The notes below the pieces were generated by a model, which was given only the letters and a program-made list of their open reading frames with translations, ran no database searches and was not told where the DNA came from. A stretch of 64,000 bases of DNA, taken from NCBI RefSeq assembly GCF_000961095.1, contig NZ_CP011058.1:1269001-1333000 (forward strand), written 5' to 3'. The position numbers and the translations under genes were made by a program. The first letter of the stretch is position 1. Every line of letters starts with the position of its first letter. Below, piece by piece: positions 50,702 through 59,496 of the stretch. This DNA is from Paenibacillus beijingensis (lineage in GTDB: Bacteria > Bacillota > Bacilli > Paenibacillales > Paenibacillaceae).

Positions 50702-51565
50702 TTACTGCGCCACGTCGTCGTGGTCCGTCCCCGTAATGACATCGTACCACGCTTCATTGTCTTGCTGAAGGTTGGCCGTCTTCTCGTTGTACCGGGCAAG
50801 CGTGTCTGTGCCGAGCAGCAGATGGACCGGAGGCCGGTCGGCGTGCGCCAAGCGGATGAAGGCGTGCGCCAGCTTGACCGGATCGCCCGGCTGCTTCTTG
50901 TTTACTTGCGTGGCGAAGCTTCTCATTTCGCCTACCGTGTCGGCATAATCGTCAATGACGTTCGCGGTTCTCGTCAAGGACGTCGTATCCAGAAATTCCG
51001 TCCGGAAGAAGCCCGGCGCGACGACGGTGGCGTAAATCCCGAGCGGAGCCAATTCCAGTGCCAACGCTTCCGTCAGTCCTTCAACGGCAAACTTCGTGGA
51101 GCCGTATATCCCCCAGCCGGCATAAGCACTCAGCCCCCCTACCGACGAAATATTGATCACGTGTCCCGATCTTTGCTCACGCATAATCGGCAGAACCGCC
51201 CGAGTCACGTTCAGCAGGCCGAACACATTGACTTCGAAATTCCGCTTCACTTCTTCGCCCGTTGCCTCTTCCACCGCGCTGAGCAGGCCGTAGCCGGCAT
51301 TGTTGACCAGGACATCGATGCGCCCGAAGCGGTCAACCGCTTGCCCTGCCGCCTCTTTGGCCTGATTTTCGTCCGTGACGTCCAGCCGGGTCACGAACAG
51401 ATTCGGATCATTTTCGAGCCGGCCTGCCAGCTGCTCCGTTTCGCCGCGAACGGCCGCGACCACCTTGTCGCCGGCAGCCAGAGCCGCTTTTACAATTTCC
51501 AGCCCGAAACCTCTCGATGCTCCCGTAATGAACCATACTTTTGAAGCTGCTTTAGAAGTTGTCAT
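50702..51565 (-). CDS. SDR-family oxidoreductase
   Basis: A 287-residue classical SDR: TGASRGFGLEI at residues 14-24, LDVTDEN, NNAGYG, catalytic SSVGG and YGSTK (YxxxK), then PGFFRTEFLDTTSL. Paenibacilli commonly have such SDRs beside an AraC gene. Substrate unknown. Confidence 0.9.
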   Translation of the reverse strand: MTTSKAASKVWFITGASRGFGLEIVKAALAAGDKVVAAVRGETEQLAGRLENDPNLFVTRLDVTDENQAKEAAGQAVDRFGRIDVLVNNAGYGLLSAVEEATGEEVKRNFEVNVFGLLNVTRAVLPIMREQRSGHVINISSVGGLSAYAGWGIYGSTKFAVEGLTEALALELAPLGIYATVVAPGFFRTEFLDTTSLTRTANVIDDYADTVGEMRSFATQVNKKQPGDPVKLAHAFIRLAHADRPPVHLLLGTDTLARYNEKTANLQQDNEAWYDVITGTDHDDVAQ

Positions 51566-51769
51566 GTTATTCCTCTTCCCTTCTCAATTGTATTGGATGA
51601 GCGATGAGTTAAGGATAACAAAGCGGGAGCCGGCTTACTTTCCTAAACGGCCCAGCAAATTTATCAATTTGGCTCAAAAACTGCTTCAAAAGCGTAAACG
51701 AACCGATCCAGAGGCTCATCTCGGCCGGTTCGTTCGTTTTGTCAGCTCTGCACGAAGGGGTCATTTTTG
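51566..51769. repeat. dispersed hairpin repeat B, copy 1 (core 51681-51757)
   Basis: AACGAACCG (51697-51705) and CGGTTCGTT (51726-51734) form a hairpin followed by T-rich DNA. About 75 bases including flanks match 62304-62381 at most positions, including GCTTCAAAAGCG on the left and GCTCTGCACGA on the right. It may also terminate transcription. The rest of this 560-base gap is noted separately. Confidence 0.8.
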
Positions 51770-51956
51770 AAATTCCTGCGTTCGTACATCTTTTTTCTTG
51801 TTATTTTTCGACTGCGTTAAAATTCCTGCGAAAATACATCTTCTCACCGACCCAATCGCATGTTCAGGCAATAAAAGCCCGAAATGCCTGTACAATTGCA
51901 GGTTTTCCCTCTCGAGATGCGATTTCGATCGATAAAACCTGCACATTCGCAGGTTT
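51770..51956. repeat. short direct and palindromic CCTGC repeats
   Basis: AATTCCTGCGttcgTACATCTT (51771-51792) is nearly repeated at 51821-51842; CCTG-TACAATT-GCAGG (51887-51902) and CCTGC-ACATTC-GCAGG (51938-51953) are near-identical hairpins with GTTT after each. No gene is seen between 51566 and 52125. Confidence 0.65.
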
Positions 51957-52125
51957 GCGAGGAAAGGACCTCCGACTCCGCGTTGCCGGCGGTGAAGTGC
52001 ACCCATTAGAATGAACATTGAGAAAAGACCTCACAGTGACGAAACTGGAGGTCCTCTTGTGTCCTATTAAGGACTAGCTCATTCATGTGAATACTTATGA
52101 GACAGCCTCTTCAAGCCGTCGACGT

Positions 52126-53001
52126 TTAACTTAACTGCTGTTTGAGGGACGAAGGCGGATGACCGAACCGCTCTTTAAACACTCTGGAGAAGTGCCCCAC
52201 GCTCTCGAAGCCGGTGGCAAAGCAAACATCCGTTACCGACATGGCGGAATGGGCCAGCAGCTCCCTCGCCTTGTCCAGCCTCCTGTGCCTTATCCATTGC
52301 GAAGGCGGGGCGTTGTAAATCGTCTGGAAGTCGCGCTTAAAGCTGGAAAGGCTTCTTCCCGACAAATACGCCAGATCGTTCAGCGAGACGGGATTCATCA
52401 GGTTCTCCTCGACAACGGCCGAAATATTGGTGCGCGCCTGCTGCTTCAATTGCACGAATTGCCGCATGAAGCTCTCGTTTGCATCGGCAAGGTCGAACAG
52501 CAATTCCAGCAGCTTAATGCGAATGAGGTTATCCCTGATCGAATCCGGTTCGTTGAAATAAGGCTTCAGCGATTCGACATAAGCGAGCAGGCGGTCGTTC
52601 ATCGGCATGACGGATACCGGAACGAGGCCGGCCGGTTTGACGGATGGAAGCTGCGCCATCATCATGAAATCTTTCAGCAGGTCCTCTTTCAGAAAAAACA
52701 TCATGTAGTCCAGCAGGTAATCTCGATCGGGTTCGCCCGATTTCTCATAGTGGACGACGATCGCTTTTTGCAGCAGCACCATCTCATTCTTGCCGACCTT
52801 GTACGTCTGGCTGCCGTGGCGGACCGTGTAAGTGCCCTGCAGCACGAACAGCAGAAGATGGTCTTCCAGGAACATGGAGCCTTGTTTGCCGTCGGTATGC
52901 GAGCACGATTCGATGACGGAGAGCCCCTTCGCCGTTAATGCGCTTTGATGGTAAGGCTCCGCCGTCAACCCTTGCGGCACTTTGACGATTCTGTCGCTCA
53001 C
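52126..53001 (-). CDS. AraC-family transcriptional regulator
   Basis: A 291-residue regulator with an N-terminal cupin-like ligand domain (LLFVLQGTYTVRHGSQTYKVGKNEMVLL) and two C-terminal HTHs: VSLNDLAYLSGRSLSSFKRDFQ and MSVTDVCFATGFESVGHFSRVFKERFGHPPSSLKQQL, the ExsA/AraC pattern. It may regulate the SDR gene 560 bases downstream on the same strand. Confidence 0.93.
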   Translation of the reverse strand: MSDRIVKVPQGLTAEPYHQSALTAKGLSVIESCSHTDGKQGSMFLEDHLLLFVLQGTYTVRHGSQTYKVGKNEMVLLQKAIVVHYEKSGEPDRDYLLDYMMFFLKEDLLKDFMMMAQLPSVKPAGLVPVSVMPMNDRLLAYVESLKPYFNEPDSIRDNLIRIKLLELLFDLADANESFMRQFVQLKQQARTNISAVVEENLMNPVSLNDLAYLSGRSLSSFKRDFQTIYNAPPSQWIRHRRLDKARELLAHSAMSVTDVCFATGFESVGHFSRVFKERFGHPPSSLKQQLS

Positions 53002-53092
53002 GCCTCCATCACCTCCTTAGGGACGTTCCAAACTTAACATTCCAATGCGTCTGCAACAAACGGCAAGGCATTCCCGAAGCCAGGCTCATCGC

Positions 53093-53470
53093 TTATTTTT
53101 TCTGGGCGATCAATTGCTCGGACCGGGAGGAATCTGCTGTCTCGCCGCCATGACCGGGTCCAAAGAGGTTCAAAATGACGACCCCGACTACGATTAAGGC
53201 AATTCCAATTATACTTCCTGTATTTATTCTTTCTTTCCAGATTAATACCGATATGACAACCGTAGCAATCGCGCCAATGCCGGACCAAATGGCGTAAGCG
53301 GCATTTAAAGGTATTGTCTTCAGCGACAATGACAAAAAGAAGAATGCGCAAGTAAAGCTAACGATCATCCCTAACACGGGAAGCAGCCTTGTAAACCCTT
53401 GGGACGCTTTTAACATGGAAGTTCCGACAAGCTCGCTCACAATTGAAATCGCTAAAAATAAATACGCCAA
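53093..53470 (-). CDS. small multidrug resistance (SMR) efflux protein
   Basis: A 125-residue, four-helix drug/proton antiporter of the EmrE/QacE type. E13 in SELVGTS matches the essential EmrE Glu14; YAIWSGIGAI and WKERINTGSIIGIALIVVGVVILNL are conserved. The C-terminal tail GPGHGGETADSSRSEQLIAQKK is longer and more charged than in EmrE. It is divergent from the glutathione peroxidase gene (220 bases). Confidence 0.92.
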   Translation of the reverse strand: MAYLFLAISIVSELVGTSMLKASQGFTRLLPVLGMIVSFTCAFFFLSLSLKTIPLNAAYAIWSGIGAIATVVISVLIWKERINTGSIIGIALIVVGVVILNLFGPGHGGETADSSRSEQLIAQKK

Positions 53471-53604
53471 TTACTTCAGCTCCCTCTACCCTACTCGCAC
53501 AAAATGATAGGGTCGACTCCATCAATTTCTAGATTTGTCTGCCAAATTACATACTAAACTATATCGTTCGGATAGGATCGTTTCAAGTCGATTGAGAGAG
53601 ACCC

Positions 53605-53633
53605 TTGACATTCTACCTACTAGTAGGCACTAT
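53605..53633 (+). promoter_or_regulatory. promoter of glutathione peroxidase with palindrome in spacer
   Basis: TTGACA (53605-53610), 17 bases, CACTAT (53628-53633). The 3' part of the spacer is the perfect 12-bp palindrome CCTACTAGTAGG (53616-53627), as expected for a TetR/MarR-type repressor operator. Confidence 0.75.
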
Positions 53634-53690
53634 GAAAATGAGATGGAATATAATAATCCTTACAGAAAGTACTGGAAGAGGAGAATGGAT

Positions 53691-54236
53691 ATGAGCGTTT
53701 ACGACTACAAAGCAAACAATATTCGCGGTCAGGAAATCAGCTTGGATACATACAAAGGCAAGGTGCTCCTGATCGTGAACACGGCCAGCAAATGCGGCTT
53801 CACGCCGCAGTACGCCGATCTTCAGAAGCTGTATGAAACGTATAAAGACCGGGACTTTGTCGTGCTTGGATTCCCCTGCAACCAATTCGGCGAACAAGAG
53901 CCCGATTCCAACGAGAACGTGAACATCTTCTGCCAGCTCAATTATGGCGTTTCCTTCCCTTTGTTTGAGAAAATTGACGTAAAAGGGGAAACGAAGCATC
54001 CGCTCTTTGCCTACTTGACGGAACAAGCGCCGTTTACGGGCTTCGACCAAAGTCAGTCCGCCGGCAAATTGCTGCACAGCATGCTCGCCGAACGAATGCC
54101 GGAATCGCTGCTCAATAACGAGGTGAAGTGGAATTTCACCAAATTTCTCGTCGACCGCGAAGGCCGCGTTGTGAACCGGCTGGAATCGCCCGTCGACCCG
54201 CTCGATATCAGCCCCCTCATAGAGGCGCTATTATAA
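53691..54236 (+). CDS. glutathione peroxidase (thioredoxin-dependent, Cys type)
   Basis: A 181-residue thioredoxin-fold peroxidase. Cys35 (NTASKCGFTPQY) is the peroxidatic residue, with FPCNQFGEQEP and WNFTKF providing the Gln, Trp and Asn of the active-site tetrad. A further Cys in NIFCQLNYGVSFP is in place for the resolving Cys, so it is probably thioredoxin-dependent. Start MSVYDYK after AGAGGAG; the 52-codon extension is spurious. It reduces organic and lipid hydroperoxides. Confidence 0.95.
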   Translation: MSVYDYKANNIRGQEISLDTYKGKVLLIVNTASKCGFTPQYADLQKLYETYKDRDFVVLGFPCNQFGEQEPDSNENVNIFCQLNYGVSFPLFEKIDVKGETKHPLFAYLTEQAPFTGFDQSQSAGKLLHSMLAERMPESLLNNEVKWNFTKFLVDREGRVVNRLESPVDPLDISPLIEALL

Positions 54237-54276
54237 AATTATAAAATAATAGAGAGCTGGCATGTCCACCTCACTG

Positions 54277-54297
54277 ACCAATCCGTTTTGGGTTGGT
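54277..54297 (+). terminator. terminator of the glutathione peroxidase gene
   Basis: ACCAATCC (54277-54284)-GTTTT-GGGTTGGT (54290-54297), followed by a T run. Confidence 0.92.
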
Positions 54298-54329
54298 TTT
54301 TTTGTTATGGACTGGACATATCAAATAAT

Positions 54330-54352
54330 CTGTATATAATGTATATATACAG
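54330..54352. promoter_or_regulatory. YtrA-type operator candidate
   Basis: CTGTATATA (54330-54338)-N5-TATATACAG (54344-54352), a perfect 9-bp dyad just before the GntR gene; it overlaps the likely promoter and fits autorepression. Confidence 0.75.
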
Positions 54353-54371
54353 TTTATTATAGGGGTTACAA

Positions 54372-54746
54372 ATGGACATCATACTTTTAAATTCGAGCGA
54401 CCTGCCGATCTATCAGCAAATCAAACATCAGATTATCGAACAGATTTTAAAAGGCCAGCTGTTGGAAGGCGAGCAGCTTCCATCCATACGGAAACTGGCA
54501 CAAGAATTGAAAATCAGCGTGATTACAACAAAACGGGCGTATGAAGAGCTGGAACGCGAAGGATATATTGACAGCGTCCTTGGCAAAGGGTCGTTTGTTT
54601 CCTTGAGCGACAAGCAGATGTTAAGACAACGGCAATTGGAAACGGTTCGGAAGCAGTTGAAAGAGATTGTTCAAGACAGCAAAAAGTATGACATCACCCT
54701 CCAACAACTGATTCTCCATATCACGCAATTATACGGGGAGGATTGA
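54372..54746 (+). CDS. GntR-family regulator, YtrA subfamily
   Basis: A 124-residue regulator: wHTH IYQQIKHQIIEQILKGQLLEGEQLPSIRKLAQELKISVITTKRAYEELEREGYIDSVLGKGSFV (residues 14-77), then a short helical tail rather than a ligand domain, as in YtrA. In Bacillus YtrA represses an ABC operon induced by cell-wall antibiotics. It is first in an operon with an ABC ATPase and permease, so a similar role is likely. Confidence 0.93.
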   Translation: MDIILLNSSDLPIYQQIKHQIIEQILKGQLLEGEQLPSIRKLAQELKISVITTKRAYEELEREGYIDSVLGKGSFVSLSDKQMLRQRQLETVRKQLKEIVQDSKKYDITLQQLILHITQLYGED

Positions 54747-54748
54747 AA

Positions 54749-55612
54749 GTGGAAACGATTCTGGAATTGAATCACGTAAGCAAAGGGTTTAAGGATTTCG
54801 CGTTGCAGGATGTCAGTTTTTCGCTGGAAAAAGGCTACATCATGGGATTTATCGGTCCAAACGGGGCAGGGAAAAGCACCACGCTCCGCTGCATCATGGA
54901 TCTTGTACACATCGAAAGCGGCGAAATTAAACTGTTCGGTACCGATTACCGCAACAATATGAAAGCATTAAAGCAGCGTATCGGGTTCGTCTATGATCAG
55001 GATGTTTTTTTTGAGGATTTGACCGTCGAAAAGAACAAACGCATTGTCTCTTCATTCTACGATCAGTGGGATGACGATGCATTCTACCGGTATATAAAGG
55101 ATTTCGAAGTTCCTCTAACGAAGCCGGTGAAAGCTTTGTCAAAAGGAACAAAAATGAAATTTGCTTTAGCCGTCGCTCTATCCCATCATGCGGAGCTAAT
55201 TATTATGGATGAACCGACTTCCGGACTTGATCCGATTTTCCGAAAAGAGCTGCTGGACATCCTGCTGGATGTCATTCAGGACGAAAACAAGGCGATCTTC
55301 TTCTCGACGCACATTACCACCGATTTAGAACAAGTGGCCGACTACATTACTTTCATTCATGACGGGAAAATTGTGCTGTGCGAGGAAACGCAAAAGCTGC
55401 TGGATGATTACCTGCTCGTTAAGGGACCGTTAAGCCTGGCCGAGAAAGTGAGAGGGTACCAGCCCGATGCAATGAAAGAAACGTCACTCGGGTTCGAAGC
55501 ATTTATGAAAAGGAACGAGACAAAGCAATTCGAGACGGAGTTCAATCTCAGAATGGATCGGCCCACTCTGGAAGACATCATGTACTATATGGTAAAAGTG
55601 CGAAAACGTTAA
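54749..55612 (+). CDS. ABC transporter ATP-binding protein (YtrB-like)
   Basis: A 287-residue ATPase: Walker A GPNGAGKST (residues 37-45), signature LSKGTKMKFALAVAL in the place of LSGGQ, Walker B IIMDEPTSGLDP and switch His in STHITTDLEQ. The variant LSKGT signature is common in YtrB/EcsA-type exporters. GTG at 54749 has GGGAGGA six bases upstream; two bases after the GntR stop. Confidence 0.94.
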   Translation: METILELNHVSKGFKDFALQDVSFSLEKGYIMGFIGPNGAGKSTTLRCIMDLVHIESGEIKLFGTDYRNNMKALKQRIGFVYDQDVFFEDLTVEKNKRIVSSFYDQWDDDAFYRYIKDFEVPLTKPVKALSKGTKMKFALAVALSHHAELIIMDEPTSGLDPIFRKELLDILLDVIQDENKAIFFSTHITTDLEQVADYITFIHDGKIVLCEETQKLLDDYLLVKGPLSLAEKVRGYQPDAMKETSLGFEAFMKRNETKQFETEFNLRMDRPTLEDIMYYMVKVRKR

Positions 55613-55640
55613 TTTTGCAACAGAAAGGAGTTCTTACACG

Positions 55641-56285
55641 ATGTTTGGATTAATGATAAAAGATTTTTATACACAAAGAAAATTCGCTTACTTAGCACCG
55701 ATCTTTTTATTGCCGTATTTCTTAACATTGGGAAGAAACATCTCCGGCGCCGGGATCGAGCTCTTCAGTCTAAGTATCGGTTTTATTGGTTATATCATGA
55801 CCTTATATTCCAATTTTAATATCGGCGAAAGCGAAAAAATGCAAAACAGACTACTTATCAGTTTACCAACCACGAGGACAGCGATTATCTTTGCCAAGTA
55901 TGTAATGATTAGCTTTTGGTGGTTGATTTCTTATATTTCGTATGTGGTTTTACTATTTGTTTTAGAACGTTTACTTCATTATAACCTAACCCAATCGTTT
56001 GATATCAGAATCGCTGCTTTATCGCTTTGTGCCACTTATCTATTTGCTTCCATTTTTTATCCGTTTCATTTCAAATTCGGATATCGGGCCGCGAGTTTAT
56101 TGGGGATCGCAATGTTTTTTCTGGTAACAAACGGGATGGGGAAGCTATTCTCGCTTAGTCGTAGTGGAAGTTGGGGTTCTGCAATGGCCGATCAGCCAAT
56201 TCTCAGCTTTGCTGTTATTACGCTTTCATGTGTGCTTGTTTCTTATCTCTTATCAGTCCGTATATTTTCCAAAAAAGATTTTTAG
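55641..56285 (+). CDS. ABC-2 family permease
   Basis: A 214-residue membrane protein with six helices, a charged start MFGLMIKDFYTQRK and RLLISLPTTRTAIIFAKYV before the third helix, the usual sequence of small YtrC/ABC-2 permeases. It makes the exporter with the ATPase before it; a bidirectional terminator follows. Substrate unknown, probably a peptide or lipid-acting antibiotic or a lipid. Confidence 0.88.
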   Translation: MFGLMIKDFYTQRKFAYLAPIFLLPYFLTLGRNISGAGIELFSLSIGFIGYIMTLYSNFNIGESEKMQNRLLISLPTTRTAIIFAKYVMISFWWLISYISYVVLLFVLERLLHYNLTQSFDIRIAALSLCATYLFASIFYPFHFKFGYRAASLLGIAMFFLVTNGMGKLFSLSRSGSWGSAMADQPILSFAVITLSCVLVSYLLSVRIFSKKDF

Positions 56286-56344
56286 ATACCAAAAGACGTA
56301 GTAAATAAGAGCTCTAGGATCAAGAAGCTTTTATAAAATGAAAC

Positions 56345-56375
56345 AGACCTGGCATGCTCCGGCATAACCAGGTCT
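56345..56375. terminator. convergent terminator between the ABC operon and htpG
   Basis: AGACCTGG (56345-56352)-N15-CCAGGTCT (56368-56375) with an inner ATGC/GCAT; the plus strand is followed by TTTTTT. Confidence 0.9.
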
Positions 56376-56397
56376 CTATTTTTTCGCTTCGCGGTGC

Positions 56398-58278
56398 TTA
56401 CACCATAATTTTGCAAATATCGTTGGTGAATTCAACGGGATCGCTGATCGGCAGCCCCTCGATCAACAGCGCCTGATTGTACAGCAGGTTCGTGTACAGA
56501 TTCAGCTTCTCTTTATCTTTCGCGAAAGCGTCTTTCAGCGACTGGAACACCTCGTGGTTGACGTTGATTTCCAGCACCTTCTCCGCTTTCACGTCCTGGC
56601 TGTTCGGCATCGCTTTTAATATTTTCTCCATCTCGATCGTCAGATCGCCTTCTGCCGCCAGACAGACCGGATGGGACCGCAGCCGCTTCGAAGCTCTTAC
56701 CTTCGTTACTTTGCCGGACAGCAGCGATTGCATCGATTCAAAAAGATCCTTGTTATCGCTCTCCTCCGCATCCGACTGCTTCTCATTCGCCTCCGGCTCA
56801 ATGCCTAAGTCACCGCTCGACACCGATTTAAACTCTTTTTCTTTGTACGTCATGATCATCTTGATCGCGAACTCGTCGATATCGTCGGTAAAGTACAGCA
56901 TTTCGTAGCCTTTATCGGATACGACCTCGATTTGCGGCAGCTTCTCGATCCGCTCAATCGATTCTCCGGAAGCGTAATAGATGTACTTCTGGTCTTCCGG
57001 CATTCGCGAAACGTATTCGTCCAGCGTAACCAGCTTCTTCTCCTTGGAAGAATAGAACAGGAGCAGGTCCTGAAGATCGTTTTTATGGGTGCCGTAATCG
57101 CTGTATACCCCGTATTTCAGCTGTCTGCCGAACGCTTTATAAAACGGCTCGTACTTGTCGCGCTCGTCTTTCAGCATGCTTTGCAATTGGGACTTGATTT
57201 TGTTCTTGATGTTTTTGGCGATCAGGCTCAACTGGCGGTCGTGCTGCAGCATCTCGCGGGAGATGTTCAGCGACAAGTCTTCCGAATCGACCATCCCTTT
57301 CACAAAGCCGAAATAGTCCGGAAGCAGGTCCGCGCATTTGTTCATGATCAGCACGCCGTTCGAATACAGCTCCAGTCCCTTCTCGTATTCCTTCGTATAA
57401 TAATCGAAAGGCGTATTTTCAGGGATAAACAGAATCGCATTGTATACGACCGCGCCATCGGCACTAATATGGATATGCTTCAGCGGGTTGTCGAAGCCGT
57501 AACGTTTTTCATGATAAAAATTGTTGTAGTCTTCCGCTGTCAGCTCATTTTTGTTTTTGCGCCAGATCGGCACCATGCTGTTGACGGTTTGTTCTTCCTC
57601 GTACTCCTCGAATTCATTGTCGCCGCCTTCTTTTGGCCGCTGGCCTTTCACATCCATCTTGATCGGGTACCGGATAAAATCGGAGTATTTCTTAATAATC
57701 GCTTTCAGCCGGTACTCTTCCAGGAATTCATCGTATTGGTCGTCTTCGGTGTTTTCTTTAATTTTCAGAACGATTTCCGTACCGGTCGAATCCTTCTCGC
57801 CCGGCACGATCGTGTATCCGTCCGCACCTTCAGACTCCCATTTATAAGCCTGATCGCTGCCGACGGCCTTCGTCGTGACCGTCACGACATCCGCAACCAT
57901 AAACGCCGCATAAAATCCGACCCCGAACTGACCGATGATGTTGTGCCCGTCCTTCAGCTCGTTTTCGTTCTTGAAGGCAAGCGAGCCGCTCTTGGCGATG
58001 ACGCCGAGATTGTTCTCCAGCTCTTCCTGGGTCATGCCGATGCCCGTATCGGTAATGGTCAGCGTGCGGCCGGCCTTATCGGCGGTTACTTTAATGTAGT
58101 AATCCTCTTTGTTGAACGTGAGCTTATCGTCGGTTAACGCTTTGTAATACAGCTTGTCGATCGCATCGCTCGCATTGGAAATAAGCTCTCTGAGAAAGAT
58201 TTCCTTCTGCGTGTAAATGGAGTGGATCATCATGTCCAGCAGTCGTTTCGATTCGGCTTGAAACTGTTTCTTTGCCAT
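56398..58278 (-). CDS. htpG: molecular chaperone HtpG (Hsp90)
   Basis: A 626-residue bacterial Hsp90: GHKL ATP site with FLRELISNASDAIDKL, TITDTGIGMT and GQFGVGFYAAF, catalytic-loop Arg and substrate-binding middle domain, C-terminal dimerisation part ending PVEFTNDICKIMV. A CIRCE element at 58371-58397 with a promoter above it shows HrcA repression; in Bacillus subtilis htpG is not a CIRCE gene. Confidence 0.97.
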   Translation of the reverse strand: MAKKQFQAESKRLLDMMIHSIYTQKEIFLRELISNASDAIDKLYYKALTDDKLTFNKEDYYIKVTADKAGRTLTITDTGIGMTQEELENNLGVIAKSGSLAFKNENELKDGHNIIGQFGVGFYAAFMVADVVTVTTKAVGSDQAYKWESEGADGYTIVPGEKDSTGTEIVLKIKENTEDDQYDEFLEEYRLKAIIKKYSDFIRYPIKMDVKGQRPKEGGDNEFEEYEEEQTVNSMVPIWRKNKNELTAEDYNNFYHEKRYGFDNPLKHIHISADGAVVYNAILFIPENTPFDYYTKEYEKGLELYSNGVLIMNKCADLLPDYFGFVKGMVDSEDLSLNISREMLQHDRQLSLIAKNIKNKIKSQLQSMLKDERDKYEPFYKAFGRQLKYGVYSDYGTHKNDLQDLLLFYSSKEKKLVTLDEYVSRMPEDQKYIYYASGESIERIEKLPQIEVVSDKGYEMLYFTDDIDEFAIKMIMTYKEKEFKSVSSGDLGIEPEANEKQSDAEESDNKDLFESMQSLLSGKVTKVRASKRLRSHPVCLAAEGDLTIEMEKILKAMPNSQDVKAEKVLEINVNHEVFQSLKDAFAKDKEKLNLYTNLLYNQALLIEGLPISDPVEFTNDICKIMV

Positions 58279-58370
58279 GAAAATGGAGCTCCTTTCAATT
58301 CAAAAAATAAAGTGTGAATCGGTGTCGTCGTAAAAAGTTGGAGATGTTCGTTAAACCGGTCGACTCGGAA

Positions 58371-58397
58371 ATAGCACTCTAACGGATCGAGTGCTAA
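58371..58397. promoter_or_regulatory. CIRCE element (HrcA operator) of htpG
   Basis: ATAGCACTC-N9-GAGTGCTAA: 17 of 18 arm positions match TTAGCACTC-N9-GAGTGCTAA. It lies 93-119 bases before htpG. Confidence 0.93.
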
Positions 58398-58407
58398 ATC
58401 TTATTTT

Positions 58408-58436
58408 TATATAACATAGGATGATTTTTGAGTCAA
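58408..58436 (-). promoter_or_regulatory. htpG promoter
   Basis: On the minus strand TTGACT (58436-58431), 17-base spacer, TATATA (58413-58408); the CIRCE element begins 10 bases downstream, so HrcA would block the start. Confidence 0.8.
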
Positions 58437-58521
58437 TATGGTAACCGATGCAGGGAATGCATGTATTGGCGGAGAGATGGTTAAAGTAACAGACAGATCC
58501 AACATGAAGGAGGGCAAATCA

Positions 58522-58653
58522 TTGGAAAATACGCATGATTTTGTCGAGAAACTGCAAGATACGCAGAAAAAAGCCGAACAAAATAAAAAACATCAAGGGC
58601 AAGGAAATCCGGGCCAGCAGCTGCCGAACAAGCAGCACAGCACGAACAAATAG
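58522..58653 (+). CDS. DUF4023 small protein
   Basis: A 43-residue charged protein with a TTG start at 58522, AAGGAGG eight bases upstream. The sequence ENTHDFVEKLQDTQKKAEQNKKHQG and then GNPGQQLPNKQHSTNK is a DUF4023 pattern found in Paenibacillus and Bacillus. Function unknown. It is read away from htpG from an unmarked promoter. Confidence 0.82.
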   Translation: MENTHDFVEKLQDTQKKAEQNKKHQGQGNPGQQLPNKQHSTNK

Positions 58654-58770
58654 CACTTCACGATTCCATGCTCGAACTGCAAAAATTAATTTCCCGGCCT
58701 TCCAGCCGGCTCATTAAAAGGGTGACAGCATGAACAAAGAGGGTCTGCCGGGCTTCCCGGACAGGCCCTT

Positions 58771-59436
58771 CTATAATTTGAATTTGCTCGAAGCAATGAA
58801 TTTTCGAATTAAATCGGCCGTTTCTTTGCGGTAATGAATATCTTTATGTCCGTACGGCAGGACGATAAAATCGTACATTCCATCAAAATAAACGGACTCG
58901 ACGGTGACACGCCCGTCATTATCGCCCTTCAGCAGCTTCCCCAGCAGCAGATTGCTGTTATTTCCGGCGATGACCCCGACTTTGACGTCCGTTTCCTTCA
59001 TGTTTAGATGGCGGACGCTCTTGCCTCGGATCGATTCCAATGTCTTGAAAATTTTGACGCCTGTTCTGGAGACCTTTGCCAAAAAATCGGCGAGCTCGCT
59101 CCCTTGATTGGGAGTTGCAATCAAAATGCACTTGTTCACTCTGTCCAGGTGCTTCGTATCCGACAGAAACTTGCGAATGACCAATCCGCCGCTGCTGTGA
59201 CCGACCAAGCTTATTTTTTCACCGGTCTTTAATGCAGGGACGAGCCCGTCAAATATTCCCTCCAAAACAACCGCGCAATGCTCGATGCTCTTAAACGTCA
59301 GCGGCAAATCAATCGGCATGCATGCAAAATGGTGACGGGATAAATTCGCCTGCAGCTCCATCATATCTTTTTTATTTTTGCTGAACCCGTGCAGTAACAT
59401 GACTTTATGCCCCGATCCTTCAATCTCCATCGGCAT
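58771..59436 (-). CDS. alpha/beta-hydrolase (lipase/esterase-like)
   Basis: A 221-residue alpha/beta-hydrolase: HGFSKN oxyanion region (residues 16-21), nucleophile GHSSGG at about 78-83, ATPNQGSELADF and a His near the C-terminus (YGHKDIHY). Similar to the triacylglycerol-lipase-like family that ends in HKDIH-type motifs. No signal peptide, thus cytoplasmic. Confidence 0.85.
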   Translation of the reverse strand: MPMEIEGSGHKVMLLHGFSKNKKDMMELQANLSRHHFACMPIDLPLTFKSIEHCAVVLEGIFDGLVPALKTGEKISLVGHSSGGLVIRKFLSDTKHLDRVNKCILIATPNQGSELADFLAKVSRTGVKIFKTLESIRGKSVRHLNMKETDVKVGVIAGNNSNLLLGKLLKGDNDGRVTVESVYFDGMYDFIVLPYGHKDIHYRKETADLIRKFIASSKFKL

Positions 59437-59496
59437 CTCCTCGGATTTGAGATGTGTTCAACTATTATTGTATCTGAAAATACAATTTTTTGCTGC

